Shown: piece by piece, positions 48,275-62,000 of the stretch
Layout of the letters: every line of letters starts with the position of its first letter
How positions within the stretch are numbered: the first letter of the stretch is position 1
NCBI RefSeq assembly: GCF_027942865.1
Contig: NC_134525.1
Location: 22,505,657 to 22,569,656 of the forward strand
Length of the DNA stretch: 64,000 nucleotides
Origin: Odontesthes bonariensis
Taxonomy: Eukaryota > Chordata > Actinopteri > Atheriniformes > Atherinopsidae
Direction: 5' to 3'
Notes under the pieces: model-generated
What the model saw: only the letters and a program-made list of their open reading frames with translations
Told to the model about the DNA's origin: nothing
Databases searched by the model: none
Made by a program: the position numbers and the translations under genes

Positions 48275-49735
48275 CTGCAGAGACATTTACAGATCACTTA
48301 CCATGTAAAAGTTTACCCAAGCATGGATTACCTGACATATATTGATCCAAATCATCTTTCACTCCAAATAACTAATGTTGTTATCTCGTAAGTTGATCGA
48401 TATAAGATGTCCAAACAAAGCCACACAGACCCTCTAAACTCACAGCCTAAAACTCTCGAATATAGAAATGAGTGTAATATGCATCGTGGCCCTGTATTTT
48501 CATGACAAATTGCAGCCTGCATAGACAAAAAGTAGGTCGATAACATACCTAAACACCTAAATCCTTGTCAGCAGACTAAAAATAGTAATTACACTTGTTC
48601 TAAAGACTATTATATTAGAAATGTAATAACAATTTAGTAACACTGGTTGTCACAGAATGGAGATGCAGAACAACTTTGATAAACTGAAATTAGTGTTAGT
48701 AAATTTACAGTTTAGCAGACAACCCTTGCTCGTCTCGCTACCTGCTGCTGCCTTTCCAAGGACCAACTAATTTTACGTCTATATCGTATTTTAACGATGA
48801 AGATAAGATGCTGCTCGTGGTGCATCTCATACAATAATTTAGGTCTGAATAAAGGGAAGGGATGAACCTGCAGCGTCCCTGAAACGTGGAAGCAGGGACA
48901 GCTAACCGGCTCGACACGAGGCTTCACTGCTGACCAAGCTACCGCGAGATTTACCGAGTTGGAAAACTAAATTCAACTTAACTTAAAACGTTGAGTCTAT
49001 AACCATACGTTAATTGCTAAAACTAGACAGTCTTTACCGTTTGCAGTAATGAGCGTTAATTCTGTGAAGGGATTATCGTGGTATTTTAACATCAGCTGAA
49101 GCGCTAACACGCTAGCTGGCCTTTAGTTTACAATGGATAACGGTGCAGTGCGGACTAATTATTATGATATATGCGCTGACACAAGCTACTGTTAACCTGG
49201 GTGATTGGATTTGAAATAATTTCAAACGTTTATCAAGTTAAACATCAGCTAACTACATTTTTTAAAGTGTCAAGACAGACATAGCCACTTTCAAAATGTG
49301 TGAGCTAATGCTATGCTATCAACGCTATGCTAATAACGGTAGCCGTCCAATCAGCTTCGTTCAAATAAAAGCACAAATTGATGCCGGGTCGACGGCAGTT
49401 TGTGTGTGAAATCTTATTTTGCCTTTATGAGCACAACGTTGTTACTGAATGACAATAAACGTAAATAAATCCGAGCGGTGTCTACTGAGCGCGCTGCTGA
49501 AGGCCGCATGTCCCTTTGATTCAGCCTGGTAATGCTCGCTCGAACATCGGACACCCACACCCTGCCCTGACACCGATCACATTCACTGAGAAAAATCACA
49601 AAACTACCCCAACGACTTCAAAAATCAATTCACGACTCCTTTAGTACCTCTAACCTCGCTATCGTTTTATTTAAAACCCAATAAAGTATTCCATTTATTC
49701 CCCCAAGGCAGAAACACGCGCCATGCCACACTTAC

Positions 49736-49775
49736 CTTCCAAGAAAAAAGAGGACCGAAAGTGCGCAGGCGCGGC
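49736..49775 (-). promoter_or_regulatory. eif5a2: eif5a2 candidate non-coding exon 1 and core promoter
   Basis: The minus strand reads CTTTCGGTCCTCTTTTTTCT, then TGGAAG and GTAAGT: a TOP-like start and a strong donor bounding a leader of about 26 nt. Immediately upstream (49762-49772) is TGCGCAGGCGC, a near-consensus NRF-1 site, in a locally GC-rich stretch. No other strong donor of this kind was seen between here and the coding exon. Start site and pairing with the acceptor at 48275 are inferred. Confidence 0.5.
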
Positions 49776-50012
49776 AAACTTTACTGCGGCATCCGTAGAG
49801 GAAGAAGGTAGAGAGGGGGGTGGGGGGCGTTTACGTCTTCCGGTGGCAGACAGGCAGAAAGGGATGCCAGGTCTTATGCAAACATGGCAACCAAGCGACA
49901 CACTGATACCCTCAAACGGTGCTGGGATGTTTATCTATGTAAATTAATTAATATGTTCAGCTGGCCCTAATTTCTTAATATTTTACTATGGAAACTGGAA
50001 ATAGATGCAGCG

Positions 50013-50520
50013 ATTTATTAAAACATGGAAAAACATAAATATAAATACAGTATATGAGACAAAAACAGAGTTTGTATAGTTCTAATGAGCTTGAAAGTCA
50101 ATATTTGGTCTAAGCACCTTTATTTCTGTGCAAAATGACACAAGAAGTGGACTGAAAATCAGTGGCAACAGGTCTTATGGAGGGATGAATCCTCCCTAGA
50201 GCCTAGACCTCAACATTATTGAAGCAGTGTGGGATCATGTTGACAGAGAATGGAACAAAAGGCAGCCGACATCCAAAGAAGAGCTTTGGGATGTCCTTCA
50301 AGAAGCCTTGAGAACTATTCCTGAAGACTACTTAAAGAAATGACAGACAGCTTGTCTAAGAGGGTTCAGGCTGTGTTGAAGAATAAAGGTGCTCGGACCA
50401 GATATTGACTCTGAAGCTCCTTACAGTGGTACAAACTCTGCATATCTATTTCAGTTTTTATGACAACATATGAAGAAATGAGACATATCTCAGGACTTTT
50501 CCACAGTATTGTATCTTTCA
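50013..50520 (+). mobile_element. Tc1-derived MITE, shorter relative D
   Basis: The left end (AAACATGGAAAAACATAAAT ... GTCAATATTTGGTCTAAGCA) is the inverted counterpart of the right end (CGGACCAGATATTGACTCTG ... ATGAAGAAATGAGACATA). Between them only the transposase C-terminal region remains (plus 50190-50345, with stops). It lies about 240 bp upstream of the eif5a2 promoter. Confidence 0.75.
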
Positions 50521-53500
50521 CTACATGTTATATTTTGTATGTGGACCAACAGTTACAGAAAGATTTGCAGGTATTCATCGAGAGATTGTGTCATTTTCGG
50601 ACTCATTCTGAATGTATATACATATGTGGAAGCACTCTCCTAGTTTTCATCATCTCTCATTAGAGTAAAACTCCACTGTGTGCAAATTTTGTTGTGTGAA
50701 GAAACAGAGCAGAACGTGCGGTTGCTGTACAAGGAGAGGACATTTATTGAAGAATTCCCAACATCAAAGATGTGTTTTACCAGACCGAGGTGGTCTTTTG
50801 ACTGATTCCAGTGATTCAGAGGAGGTGAAAACGTACACTCACATGCATGCCACACACCTGTGCACACGTCTACTCACCTACACACTCAAACGCACTCACA
50901 AGCTGACAGTCGTACTTACGTTCACAGTCTTGATACATACAAAAATTGAAATACAAATACAAATAATACCACAATAAAAACATTGTATTTATTTTTAGAA
51001 ATTCTTACAGTATAGCTATGTTTTCTATTTTGTAGAAAGACAACTAAGCTTTAATAAGTGAACATTGTTTTTTGTCCTTCTCTAAAATGATCATACGGTA
51101 TCATAATGAAAATTATTACAGTATATATATCTTTTGATCTATGGTTTCTCAAACGGACCCTGCCTCCTGACCTTTATTCACAGGTTGTTGATCAATGCTA
51201 ACATCCTGCACATGTAAAAGGCTTTAGCTGGCCTTAAAGCGCCAACGCTCGCGTGTTTCGCATCCTTTAAGATCCGTGAACAACAAAAGTTATCAATTAA
51301 AAGATGAACCAGTCTCCTCACACAAATACCAGCTTTTACAGTCATCCATGGGTCAGTCCACCCCAAAAAGTGACCCTCCTACTTGCTCTTAACATACATA
51401 AATTCATATTAACAATTACTGTATAATTCTGCAGTGTACAATCATGAATGTTACTTGATAGATAAAAGCAAGGAAAGGTAAGATATGTTGTTCAGCGTTG
51501 TGTGAAAAATGCTTTAGGGTTCCGACCATCCAACTTGCACGGCCAAACCCACCAGTGTATTGCCTCAAACCTGCAGTTTGTATCAAGTTCATAACAAAAC
51601 AGGTAAAACATGTTTGTGTCCATGCAAATTGAACAATTAAATAAAAAGCAGTGAATTACAAAGAGGAAACTTTTGCTTGAGTCCCGTGCTTGGCTTGTCA
51701 CGCCATAAAAACCTTCCATCTGGACAGATTTATAGAGCTATGACAAAAACAATTAAAAATGAAAATGGAAAAAAAAATAAAATTATGGAAGTCAAGAGTG
51801 GCCATGCTTGAAATAAAAATTATTAATGTGATCACAGGTCTAATTATCTAAAAAATAATTAAGATTGTTTTGTAGTGATGACGGGGTTAATTATGTCATT
51901 ATCTACAGATAACAAGGATTGTCTTCTCGAAACAACAGGTTAGTATATTTTCTTTTATCAGACACCACTGTCTGTGCTAAACTTTTACTGAAACTCAAAG
52001 CAACAAACAGAATTACACATGCTTTCGTTTACTGTGATAGATTCTCTCCAATTAAGTATTGAAATGAGGACACATAAACTGCTCATTTTTGAGCTTAACA
52101 TAATCACCTCGTGGTCTTAAGAAACCAGTTCTCATTTTCTCATAGTAACATGTCGTGATCTCGAGAAAACAAAATACAGATTTCTTAAGAAAGAGAGAAT
52201 AGTGAACTTCTAATCACATGAGAACAGGCTTCGTTATCCGGAAAAAAAACCTAACAATTGCAGGCAAAGCTACACTCTTGGCTTCCGTAAAAAAGTATGC
52301 GAGACAGTTATTGTTTTCTTCAGCGTTCTCTCCTGCTTTGCAAAGGTTAACATCAAAGTAAGTATTTACACAAGTGCAGTGCACACATAGCAGTATGAAC
52401 ACTGTTGACAACAAACAGCAACAAAAGTAAAAAACCTCCCGGAGTTGGCAACTACTCTACCGCCAAGTTTCTTCAGTGAGAAATGATGTGAAGATTTTCT
52501 TGTTTCTGTTACAGCAATTGTACAATATATACAACTGTCATTCCCCCAAGCCAGAAACAAACCAAGACAAAGCAGCCATAGGAGCTGACTGTGTATCATC
52601 TGCAGTGATGTGTAAAATGTCTCATTTTCCCATAATGCCTTGTTTCACACACGAGTGGTCCGGTCCGTTTCCCCGTCTGATTTATGGACTATGCCCCCCG
52701 GTGTTCATTATGAGGAAATGCATGTTTTATTTCTTTATTTTTCAAAAGGATGAAGTGTCTGATGTTAGCAGTTATGAAATTACCATGAACAACATCTATG
52801 ACACAAAGGCTGTTAAAATAACAAGGCCTGGTAGTAATGTTTTGAGAAAGATGATGTTAAAAGATGGATGAACCAGTATGCATGCACTCCATACATTGCA
52901 CGGCTTCCCATTTTTTAAAGTGATGGCTGAATATGACAGAAGTGTGCTCTTAATGTGTTCAAAACATAGTGATCACGTTTGACTGTAAAGGTAGTAGTTT
53001 GTTCACCTGTTCGCTGCTTCAGTTCCTGTGCAAAAGTGAGTATTTCAACATGCAGAAGGCAAAACGGAAGGCGGAGTTTCACACGTAGATCGTACAGTGG
53101 CCCCCTTAGGTAACTCACATATGAACACACAGAAGTGTGAGCTTTACAGATCATATGATGTATTATTATCACCAACTGGGAAGAGACTGAAGGTGTTTCA
53201 GCAGCAGCAGCAGCACTCAAGATGAGTGTTCACACTATGAGCAGACCTATCATTATCCTATGATTCAACATCAGTGCATTATGGTTCAAAAAGGGCCATC
53301 GATTATTTTTGTATTTGAAAACAAATGATGAAATAGTTTTTTGGTTTCAGGATTTTTTGGAATTTTCAGAAAATTACTTGATGATTCAGCAGAGAACAGC
53401 TTTGAACAACCCCACCTTTAAAACTACGTCTTAATTACTAGTGCACATTGGGGTTTAAGGAGCTAACTAGGTGATCTATATTTTACACCAAGCTAGCAAA

Positions 53501-55173
53501 CTATATTGCCAGAATTTGAACAACAACCCAGTGGCATTAAGGTTAGAGCCAAGTTTCAAAGCTGTACCATCGATAGCACATAGAACGCATGTAACAGTAG
53601 AACCAGAAGTACTGGAGTTTACACTTTGTGTTGTTGTTAGCTACAGTTGTGGGGTTTCCATTTACTGCCAAAGCAAATCTGATGGGATCTTTTGAAAATT
53701 GATCGGCGCAATGGTTTGATGTAATTGAGTTGAAGAAATAATTGTCCTCACTCGAAACAAATTTCATGGAGGATAAACAACAACTGTGGTGGACATCCAC
53801 AAGAGATAAATAGAGAGAGCTTTTATTTGGGAATTACTTTAATCTGGAAAAATCTGGGATATTATATCATATTTGGAAGACGCCAGTCAGTCACTGAGTT
53901 TATTGTCTGTCGGCTCAGAGCGGAAATAGCCTTTGAGTCATGTCATTTTAATCTTTGCCAGGTCGTACGCAAGTGACAAAGTTGTTTCTATTCCACAGGA
54001 TGTGCATCAAATCTACTCGGAAACAGACGAAAACCACCTCACGAGAGCATATAAACTTTGTTGTGCATTAGTGGAAGTTTTTATATTTACATTCAACTTT
54101 TCTCTAAGAATCATAATTTCTTGCCTACAAACATTTCAGTAAAACTGCTGTTGGCAATCATAAAATTGTAAAAAAAAAAACTTCTTTATCAAATTTACAT
54201 TTTCATTGTTTGTAAATTCCTATTGACTTAATAATGAAATAAGTCAATCATATGAAGGTATTCCATAGTCCAGAATTTTGATATAGATTTGTGAAAAATG
54301 CAAGCTGACACTATTTCTGTATGATCTTGACCTGGTTTTTGACATTGGTTTTGTTTCTTCTCTCCTTTTCTGACTAAATCGAAGGCATGGTAATAACATT
54401 AGTTTCACTGGGCTCAATATATAATAAAGTTCATGACAAGGTATACTTTGCAACCCAGAAATGGCGCCTACTGTCCAAGACACCTCAAACCATCATTGTC
54501 AGAAAGAGTGTCAGGATATAGCTGTTTCTCAGAATATTTGATGATCAAGATTCCTTTATTATCACTATACAAAGTATAGAGAAACTTCGAACAGTTCATG
54601 ATGATGGATTTATTGATTTAAATGGCGCATTCCAAGTTGAATCAGTTCTAGATGTCATATTTCTAAATGAGTTGCTGTATCACTGTGAATGTAGTTTACA
54701 GTGATTTTACAGAGGAAAATCTGTGTGCAGGAACATATGCATGAGTCATATGACATGGGATCAGAGTTTAGAATTTTGCGACACAAAGTCAGCACTAGAC
54801 CCCAGTCCAATGGGCTGTGATCCCCTTGGAAAATTGAACAATTTCCATTCATCGTTAGTTAATCAGTTAACTGCCTTGTCATCGCCGTTTAGGATCTTAT
54901 CTCTGCCAAACGAACAGGGTGGAATTCTGCTATCTGCCCCCTAGTTGCGCATACAACGTTGCACAGAAACCCATCTATTAGCATCTTCTGATTGCAGATC
55001 AAAAAATGGCTTTGGAAACCCACAGCTGAAGAACAGAGGACCACCACCAACACCTGCCATTGCAGTGACCATTTAACATTTGGTAGCTGCTAACCTTAAC
55101 ATGACACAAATGGGATTAGCAGTCTAAGCTGTTTGATTAGTTTAAAACAAATTCGGTTCTGTTTACCTGGTTA

Positions 55174-55827
55174 AGCCTGATTCTTACTCGGCGCAACCGC
55201 ACAACTGTTCTGGCTCGAGAACCATTAATGACGTCATCGAAAGCGCCAGCCCCTTCACAGTTCCTTCAGCTCATTAGCGCAGTTTGGACCGAGTATGCGT
55301 CACATTTGCAGTTCTCTCCAGACCAGCGGGCGTCACTGTTGAGGAAACAAGCTGAAAAGCATACGAAGAAAGCATACACAATGCCACCTGTGGTGTCACT
55401 TCAGCAGAGGCTGGCACATCTGATGCGGAATGAATTTACTCTGGGTGTAGAACTGTATATGTATCTCAGAGCTAAGCGGCTGCGGCAAAAACAGAAGAGA
55501 AGGTGGAATGTTCGTCCTTTGCAACAAGACGAACTTTGTCAAACGTTGTCCCAGTGTAACTTCATAGACTTGTCGTACAGATGTTTGTAGAGGCGCATCC
55601 TCTCGGTCACCGCGGTCTCTGCAGTGTTCATTTTTTCTTTTTCTTGGTCAGCTGTTTCCGGTTGAGCTCGCGCGAAGTCAGAATAAAAGTTGTGTGCGCG
55701 CCCTTGCGCCGCGCGAGGATTTTCTAGCTTGCGACGGGGGGCGTGGCGGAATTTTGGGTCACGTGACCGTTTGCGCCATTTGCGACCAGCTAGTAAGAGC
55801 GAGGTTGCGCCGAGTAAGAATCAGCCT
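55174..55827 (+). mobile_element. PIF/Harbinger-type non-autonomous element, 654 bp
   Basis: Left end AGCCTGATTCTTACTCGGCG and right end in reverse complement AGGCTGATTCTTACTCGGCG form 25-bp inverted termini with one mismatch. TTA flanks both sides (55171-55173 and 55828-55830), the TWA duplication expected of PIF/Harbinger. The interior carries a 120-codon ORF at 55228-55590. Confidence 0.85.
55228..55590 (+). CDS. Truncated transposon-encoded ORF (possible Harbinger nuclease N-terminus)
   Basis: This 120-residue ORF lies wholly between the terminal repeats. It has a basic helix-rich middle (LYMYLRAKRLRQKQKRRWNV, then RPLQQDE), similar in style to the segment preceding the catalytic domain in fish Harbinger nucleases, where an RRxWxVRPL motif is common. 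No DDE residues follow. It is best read as the N-terminal remnant left by an internal deletion. The family assignment rests on this motif and the element ends. Confidence 0.5.
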   Translation: MTSSKAPAPSQFLQLISAVWTEYASHLQFSPDQRASLLRKQAEKHTKKAYTMPPVVSLQQRLAHLMRNEFTLGVELYMYLRAKRLRQKQKRRWNVRPLQQDELCQTLSQCNFIDLSYRCL

Positions 55828-57395
55828 TTAGGGTGATTCATTTGAGCTGGTCTGAGATCTGGTGATCAGCAACTGAAAGCAGCTAATATGGCTAATTCTT
55901 GAGCAATTTTGATTGTATTTTTAAATAATTAAACTCGGAAAATATATTTGGTGTCAGGAAAAGATAAAAAACACTATAAATATGTTCATTAAATCTTATA
56001 AGTCTGCTACAGTGTTGATGTAATAAAGGCTTGATTACAATCTGCATCCGGTGATGTGCATGAATAGCCATGAATGTTGAACTGAACAAGGTTGTTTTTG
56101 AATGATGAAGATGAAGTAAGCACCCCTTGACTGTTGTGATACTAAACAATGTTGTTCTCAACGGCTGACAAAAAGCGACCACACTGATCATATTGCAAGG
56201 TAAACAAAGAACTGTTTAGCAGTATGGCCAGTGCCAGTGGCGTAAGAACGAGGACGTTCTTAACATCTAAAGGAGTTTTATGAACGCGTCAGCTCAGATT
56301 CTGAAAGAAAAATTTAAATATTCACAAGTAAATTATGTCCATGGGGCCTGAAGAAAACTGTCTGCTTCAACAAATGTGCATGGAAAACATTTTAGAAGGT
56401 GACAAGACAAACATAAAATGCCAGATTAGGCATTTTAACAGTAGTATTACGTTGACTTGACTGTGTATTTTTTTTCTGTTTACACTGGTCATTTTGTTGC
56501 AGGCTTTGTTTGGTCTCAATCAACCATCAGTGATTTCCCCACATTTCTCTCAGGATTGTCAACTTTCATCTGGCACTGTCCATATTCGCTCAGTGACTTG
56601 GTGCTTTTGTTTGTTGCTTCTCAAACCCTTGCAGCTCTGATTGTGAAATGAAACAAGGGATAAAAAGACTGATTTTCAAATTCAGGAGGCTTAGTGAGGA
56701 TGTTCTATTCTCTCAGGCGCTCTACGAAAAGGATCCAGATCTAGGCAAAAAATTGCAATGAGCGAAGCAATACTGGCTTTGCGAGGTGAATATAAGCACT
56801 TCTCAAAACGTTTTGCACTTATTGTTAGATTCAGAGACAAACTCAAGTGTTTTTTTCTATCTAATGCTACTTTGCTCACTCACGACAACAACAGAGCACA
56901 GTGAGGGATTCGCTGCAGTCACAACATCTGAATCGCCACCAAAAATCTTCTGACATACTCGCAGTGTGAACACCCTGTGTGAAAGTCGCTGATGTGCTAC
57001 ACAAAGAACTTCTCCACAGCTCAAAGGCTACTTGGCATGTCCTTTAAAGTCTCAAGATCAACCACCAGTGCAGCTCAACAGTCTTCAGCAGAGTTGAAGA
57101 CATTGTCTGCCGACAGTTTATGGAGTCATCTTTACTCTGCAGGCGGTGCAGAGTACATCCTTGAGCGCCCCCTACAGCTGAGGGTTTCTAAGTAGGGGCA
57201 CACTCCTGTGGTTTAACTCCTCCTCCAGATGCTCAGTCCATTCAGCAGCTTATTGTTTTCATCCACGAGTACACACACACACACATACATACAAACACAC
57301 AAACACCGTCCTCCTGTCATCCCTCCCTTCCTCCAGTCGGTGGCTGATGCTCAGGGGGAAGAAGAGGAAGGTTGTAGGTCAAAGGAAGATGCAGG

Positions 57396-58982
57396 TTACC
57401 AGTTCATCATGGAGCTTCTGTTTAGGGTCATGAAGAAAACTTGACTGCTGCCTCCAGAACGCACTGAGGCGAAGAAGACCTGCCGATAACAAGACGTGGG
57501 GGACACCGTTAACATCCGACTCAGGTGTCTCAGGTTTATTTAAGCAGATATGTCAGTTAGACATCTATACAGTAAATCTGATGCAGTTTATTTACTTATT
57601 GATAAAATTAAGATTAAACAAAAACCACAATGCTGATTTTCAATATTGTCACTGGAGATGTGGGCTAAGAAAAACCCTTTAAGTTAGGGATGCACCGATC
57701 CGATATTTGGATCGGATATCGGTACCGATATCGAAGAAAATTCGAGATCGGGTATCGGTGACAATGGGCTGATTCATATCAGCCAATTTTTAAAAAAAAA
57801 AATAAATTCCCCTTGTCCTGTCCAGCATTGTCATTTATCCAAGGGGCTTCTGCCCCCTCTAATGGTGAAAAAACTTGGGAATACCAATATACCAATAATA
57901 TTTTTTATCTTTTTTTTAGTTTTTACCAAGCTAAAGAAGCTATTGTTTTGTTCCGATGCTTTTGTAATGGATGTTTAATTCCCATTTGCACTAAACCATA
58001 TAAAGAGCTGATTGCCATTTATTTTGAAAGTCCACCAACCAAGCTAGTGAAGCTATTTTTTTTCTCAATTTCAGCTCCTTTATTATTTAATATTTTGTTT
58101 TACATTGGATTTTGAATCCCTAATTGCACTGAACGAGTTATACCAGTTTCTTTTTAAAAAAATAGGAAAGAAATGTTTCAGTCAAGTCTGATGTTGCCTT
58201 ACACAATAGAATGATCCCAGTCTTTTCCACACAATGAAACTTACCGTTTGTTACCATATTTCCGTGCTGTTTTTCTGTATTGGTATCAGCCGATACTAAA
58301 ACTTAGATATCGGTATTGGAGGTGAAAAAAGCATCCCTACTTTAAATATTGACTGTCTTTTGAACACTGTAGCGCCATCAATGGGCTGAAGTTGAAGGTG
58401 CCTTCATAAATGTAGTTTCTGATCGATATGTTCACTCTTTTATAGATTATCTACAGTTCACATTTTTAAGGCCAGTCAAAGCATCCAATGAAATCTGTTC
58501 GTGTGATGTTGGAATTCCCATTCTTAATTGATTTAATAAAAAATGCATAAACAGTCCACAGAGCACATTCTTTTAATCTGTTGGTGATCTCCATATCAAA
58601 CCCTACAAGTGTAGACTTAATAATTCTATTAAATAAGTCGGACGTGAACTTCTTATGACATGTTATTAATCTAGGGTCAATGTGATGAAGCCTTTGAAGT
58701 GGTGATGATTAAAGCCTCTGCTAACTTTCTAAACAACTGACGTTGTTTTTTAAGATTTAAGACAGTAGGAAACTCCAGATGATGATATGTGCTGACTGGG
58801 GATGATGACACAGAACAGAAAACCCACCTTGTCGTTCCTCTCCGTCAGGAACTTCAGTCGCTGAGCTCGCTTGTGCATGAAAACTCCGTCGAGGTGTCCC
58901 GTTTCCACGGAGCGGATCTCAATGGCCTTCTCTCCCCAACCCATGATCTGGTTGGAGTGGATGTAGGCTGTACACACACATC

Positions 58983-59062
<80 letters not shown>

Positions 59063-62000
59063 GAGATTGGACAGGAGAAGACTCAGCACCAGTCTCACAC
59101 CCAAGCCAATCACACCTCGAGGCCGCCTCCGCCTCACCTACGGGAGATTATTGCAGCAGTTTCTGACTGAACGATCTTGACATCAGAGTTGAGGAAGACG
59201 CTGTCATAGCAACAGTAACGCAGGATAGCGGGACGGACTTGCTGGGTGTCCATTGATTTGAATCGGTTTGATGTTGATATTTGATTTGAATGAATTATTT
59301 GAGCATCTGTGACTGGCGCTGGTGGTCTGAACAACAGGATGGCTGGCTTACCTTTCAGCAGCTTCACAGTAAAATCTTTCCAGTGGTTCACCCACAGAGG
59401 GGTTCTTCATCACTGTGAGCTTCATAAGCCAGCATTACAGCTCTGACATTACAAGTCAGCCAGTCACAACAGTTATACAGTTTTAGACCACATACGGATA
59501 TTACGTTATTTTACTCGTAAAGAATGAAGTGAAAGTTGATTCTCTAAAGCAGAGACCATCTAATTTCTGATGGAGTACAAATGATGACACCTTGCCAAGC
59601 AGCCAAACTGTGCAACACCAAATCAGTGGAGACTGGTCAGCAGTGTGGGTCAAGCTTGCAATGATGTCAGATGGTCTTTTTCAAAATATAATTGTATCTA
59701 AGTTTTTAAAAATGTTGGAGAAACCATCACCTTAACAAGCAAACACTTATCTGATGAATGTGGCACAAACTGATTGATTGAAAATAATTTTCAGCCACAT
59801 ATGGACACTGTATGCAAACAGACACTATTAAGTGATGGCCTCGTCCTCATGGTCACCCAGGGTCAGTGCAGCTTCGGTTTATAGTTGCTGCCGGTGTTTG
59901 TACCTCAAAAAGCTTTTAATTTAAAAGGGGGCTCGATCAGCAGCTCATCAACACAACGTGTGTGCAAAATGAAATATTTCAATGCAGGTTTTATATTTTT
60001 CCTGGGAGATGGGGGGCTGAGGCCAGGCTTGGCTGTGAGAAACGCTGGTCTGACAGAAAAGTACATATATACACACGTTAACAGGAGATGATGTCACATT
60101 AGTGCTTCGGGACAGAGATGCTGTTGGTCAAACACACATGTTCTACAAATCAGGATGTTCACTGACATCTAAATAATAAAACTGAAGTTGAAAGGAAAAA
60201 CTCCTTTCCAACACTTGTTGCTCGGCTCTACTACGCCCACTTTTGCTTCTTCCTCATGCAATTTGAGTGAACTAATTAATACTAGATTTATTCAGATGTA
60301 GGTCAGTTACACTGGTCTTAGGCTGACCTCTCATTGCACCTCTTGGGCTGCTCAATCTAGCAAACATTTTGCTTTGTTGAACATCAGAGCTCATTCAGTC
60401 AAGGATGAAAGTAAGAATGAATGTGAAATTTCTTTTTAAAGTACGAGACAGAACAAGAGAACAGAAGTCAACACAGCAGACAGACTTAAATACACATGAA
60501 AAAAAGGAGTGAGTAGAAAGTTTTTTTGTCTGCAGGAGGAGTGTGGATTGAAGGTAAATCTTCAGCAGATGGGTGTTAACACTTACATTAAAGACATACA
60601 TTGAGTTTTTGGGGTGTTGTACCTTTAGTCAACTTACCTATGAAGTGATGAGAACATTAGCACTGAAACATTCCATGAGCTCCAGGCAGATGATAACAAT
60701 GTAAAGCTAATCTTCAGGTGTAATGTGTTCTATTGATTAACTGTGTTCTTTTTGTCATGCACTTCACTCAGCTTGAACACCAGAGGGGTGTACTATGAAA
60801 CAAAATGAATCAGTTGATGAGGTATGTTGCGTCTAAAGCCAGAGTTTTCAAAGTTGTCACGAGGACGGCTCTTTAGTAAGGGGGCTATGGTAACTTATGC
60901 TGAACACTGGAACTGCTTCAGAGGATGTTAAAAGTTCAAGTTAAATAAGTTATCAAGCGTTTCACATGGGATTCTCTCCTGAGAGAAACCGGTCTACAGG
61001 ACTGTACTAAAGTCTAGATCCAGCCCACATTTCTTTATATATGTACAGGTAAACAGCAAACTGTTGTAGGAATTTATTGAAACATGTGCAAACATAAATG
61101 TAAATACAGAATATAAGGGGAACACAGAGTTTATACAATTCTAAGGAGCTCTAAAGTCAATATCTGGTCCGAGCACCTTTATTCTCCAACACAGCCTGAA
61201 CCCTCGTAGACCAGCTTTCTGTCATTTCTTTAAGGAGTCTTCACGAATAGTTCTCCGGGCTTCTTGAAGGACATCCCAAAGCTCTTCTTTGGATGCCGGC
61301 TGCCTTTTGTTCCGTTCTCTGCCAACATGATCCCACACTGCTTCAATAATGTTGAGGTCCGGGCTCTGGGGAGGATTCATCCCTCCATCAGACCTGCTGC
61401 CACTGATTTTCAGTCCACTTCTTGTGTCATTTGGCACAGCTCAGCTTTTTCTCCCTGTTTCCCTTCCTTAAGAATGGCTTTTTGGTAGCCACCCTTCCAT
61501 GGAGACCATTTCTGATGAGGCTTGGGCCAACAGTAGATGGATCAGCTGAAGGTCCAGATGCATCTCTCAGCTCCTGTGTCAGGTCTTCGCTGGATTTTTT
61601 CCTCTTTCTTAAGGACATCATTTTCAGATCCTGTTAATCTGCTGTAGATAGTTTTTTAGGCCTGACACTTCTTTTGTCCTCCACTTGTTCAGTTTCCTCA
61701 AACTGCACACCATGCTGAGATATGCCAAGTTTTCAGCTAATAAATCTTTGGGAATCACCTTGCAAAAATAGTATTTTCCGTCTGTCAAACTGAAAATAGC
61801 CAATGTCTAAAGAAAAACTCAGAAAAAACCTTCAGAAAGCCTGGAGAACTATTGCTCAAGACCACTTTTAAATGTTACAAGAAAGTCTGGCTACTGCTTA
61901 AAAGCAACCTATAAAGAAATGAGTGCTGGATCACGACCTTTACAGTGCTCTAAATATTTGAACATACACTATCAATGCCAACAAACGAAGCAGTATGTGT

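Larger units (their letters stand above)
50521..57395. other. Spacer between eif5a2 and tnik without recognisable genes
   Basis: Short ORFs here have no family features or splice-consistent partners. The only named content is the Harbinger-type element at 55174-55827. In human SLC2A2 lies in this interval, but I find no sugar-transporter motif on either strand. The right end presumably holds tnik 3'UTR. Confidence 0.5.

Noticed and set aside
57229-57444. Plus-strand ORF ending in [13 protein letters not shown]
   Set aside because: It is antisense to the final tnik exon, which has the conserved C-terminus, acceptor and stop.
58854-59166. Overlapping ORFs made of Cys-Val or Thr-His repeats
   Set aside because: They are translations of the CA/TG microsatellite.
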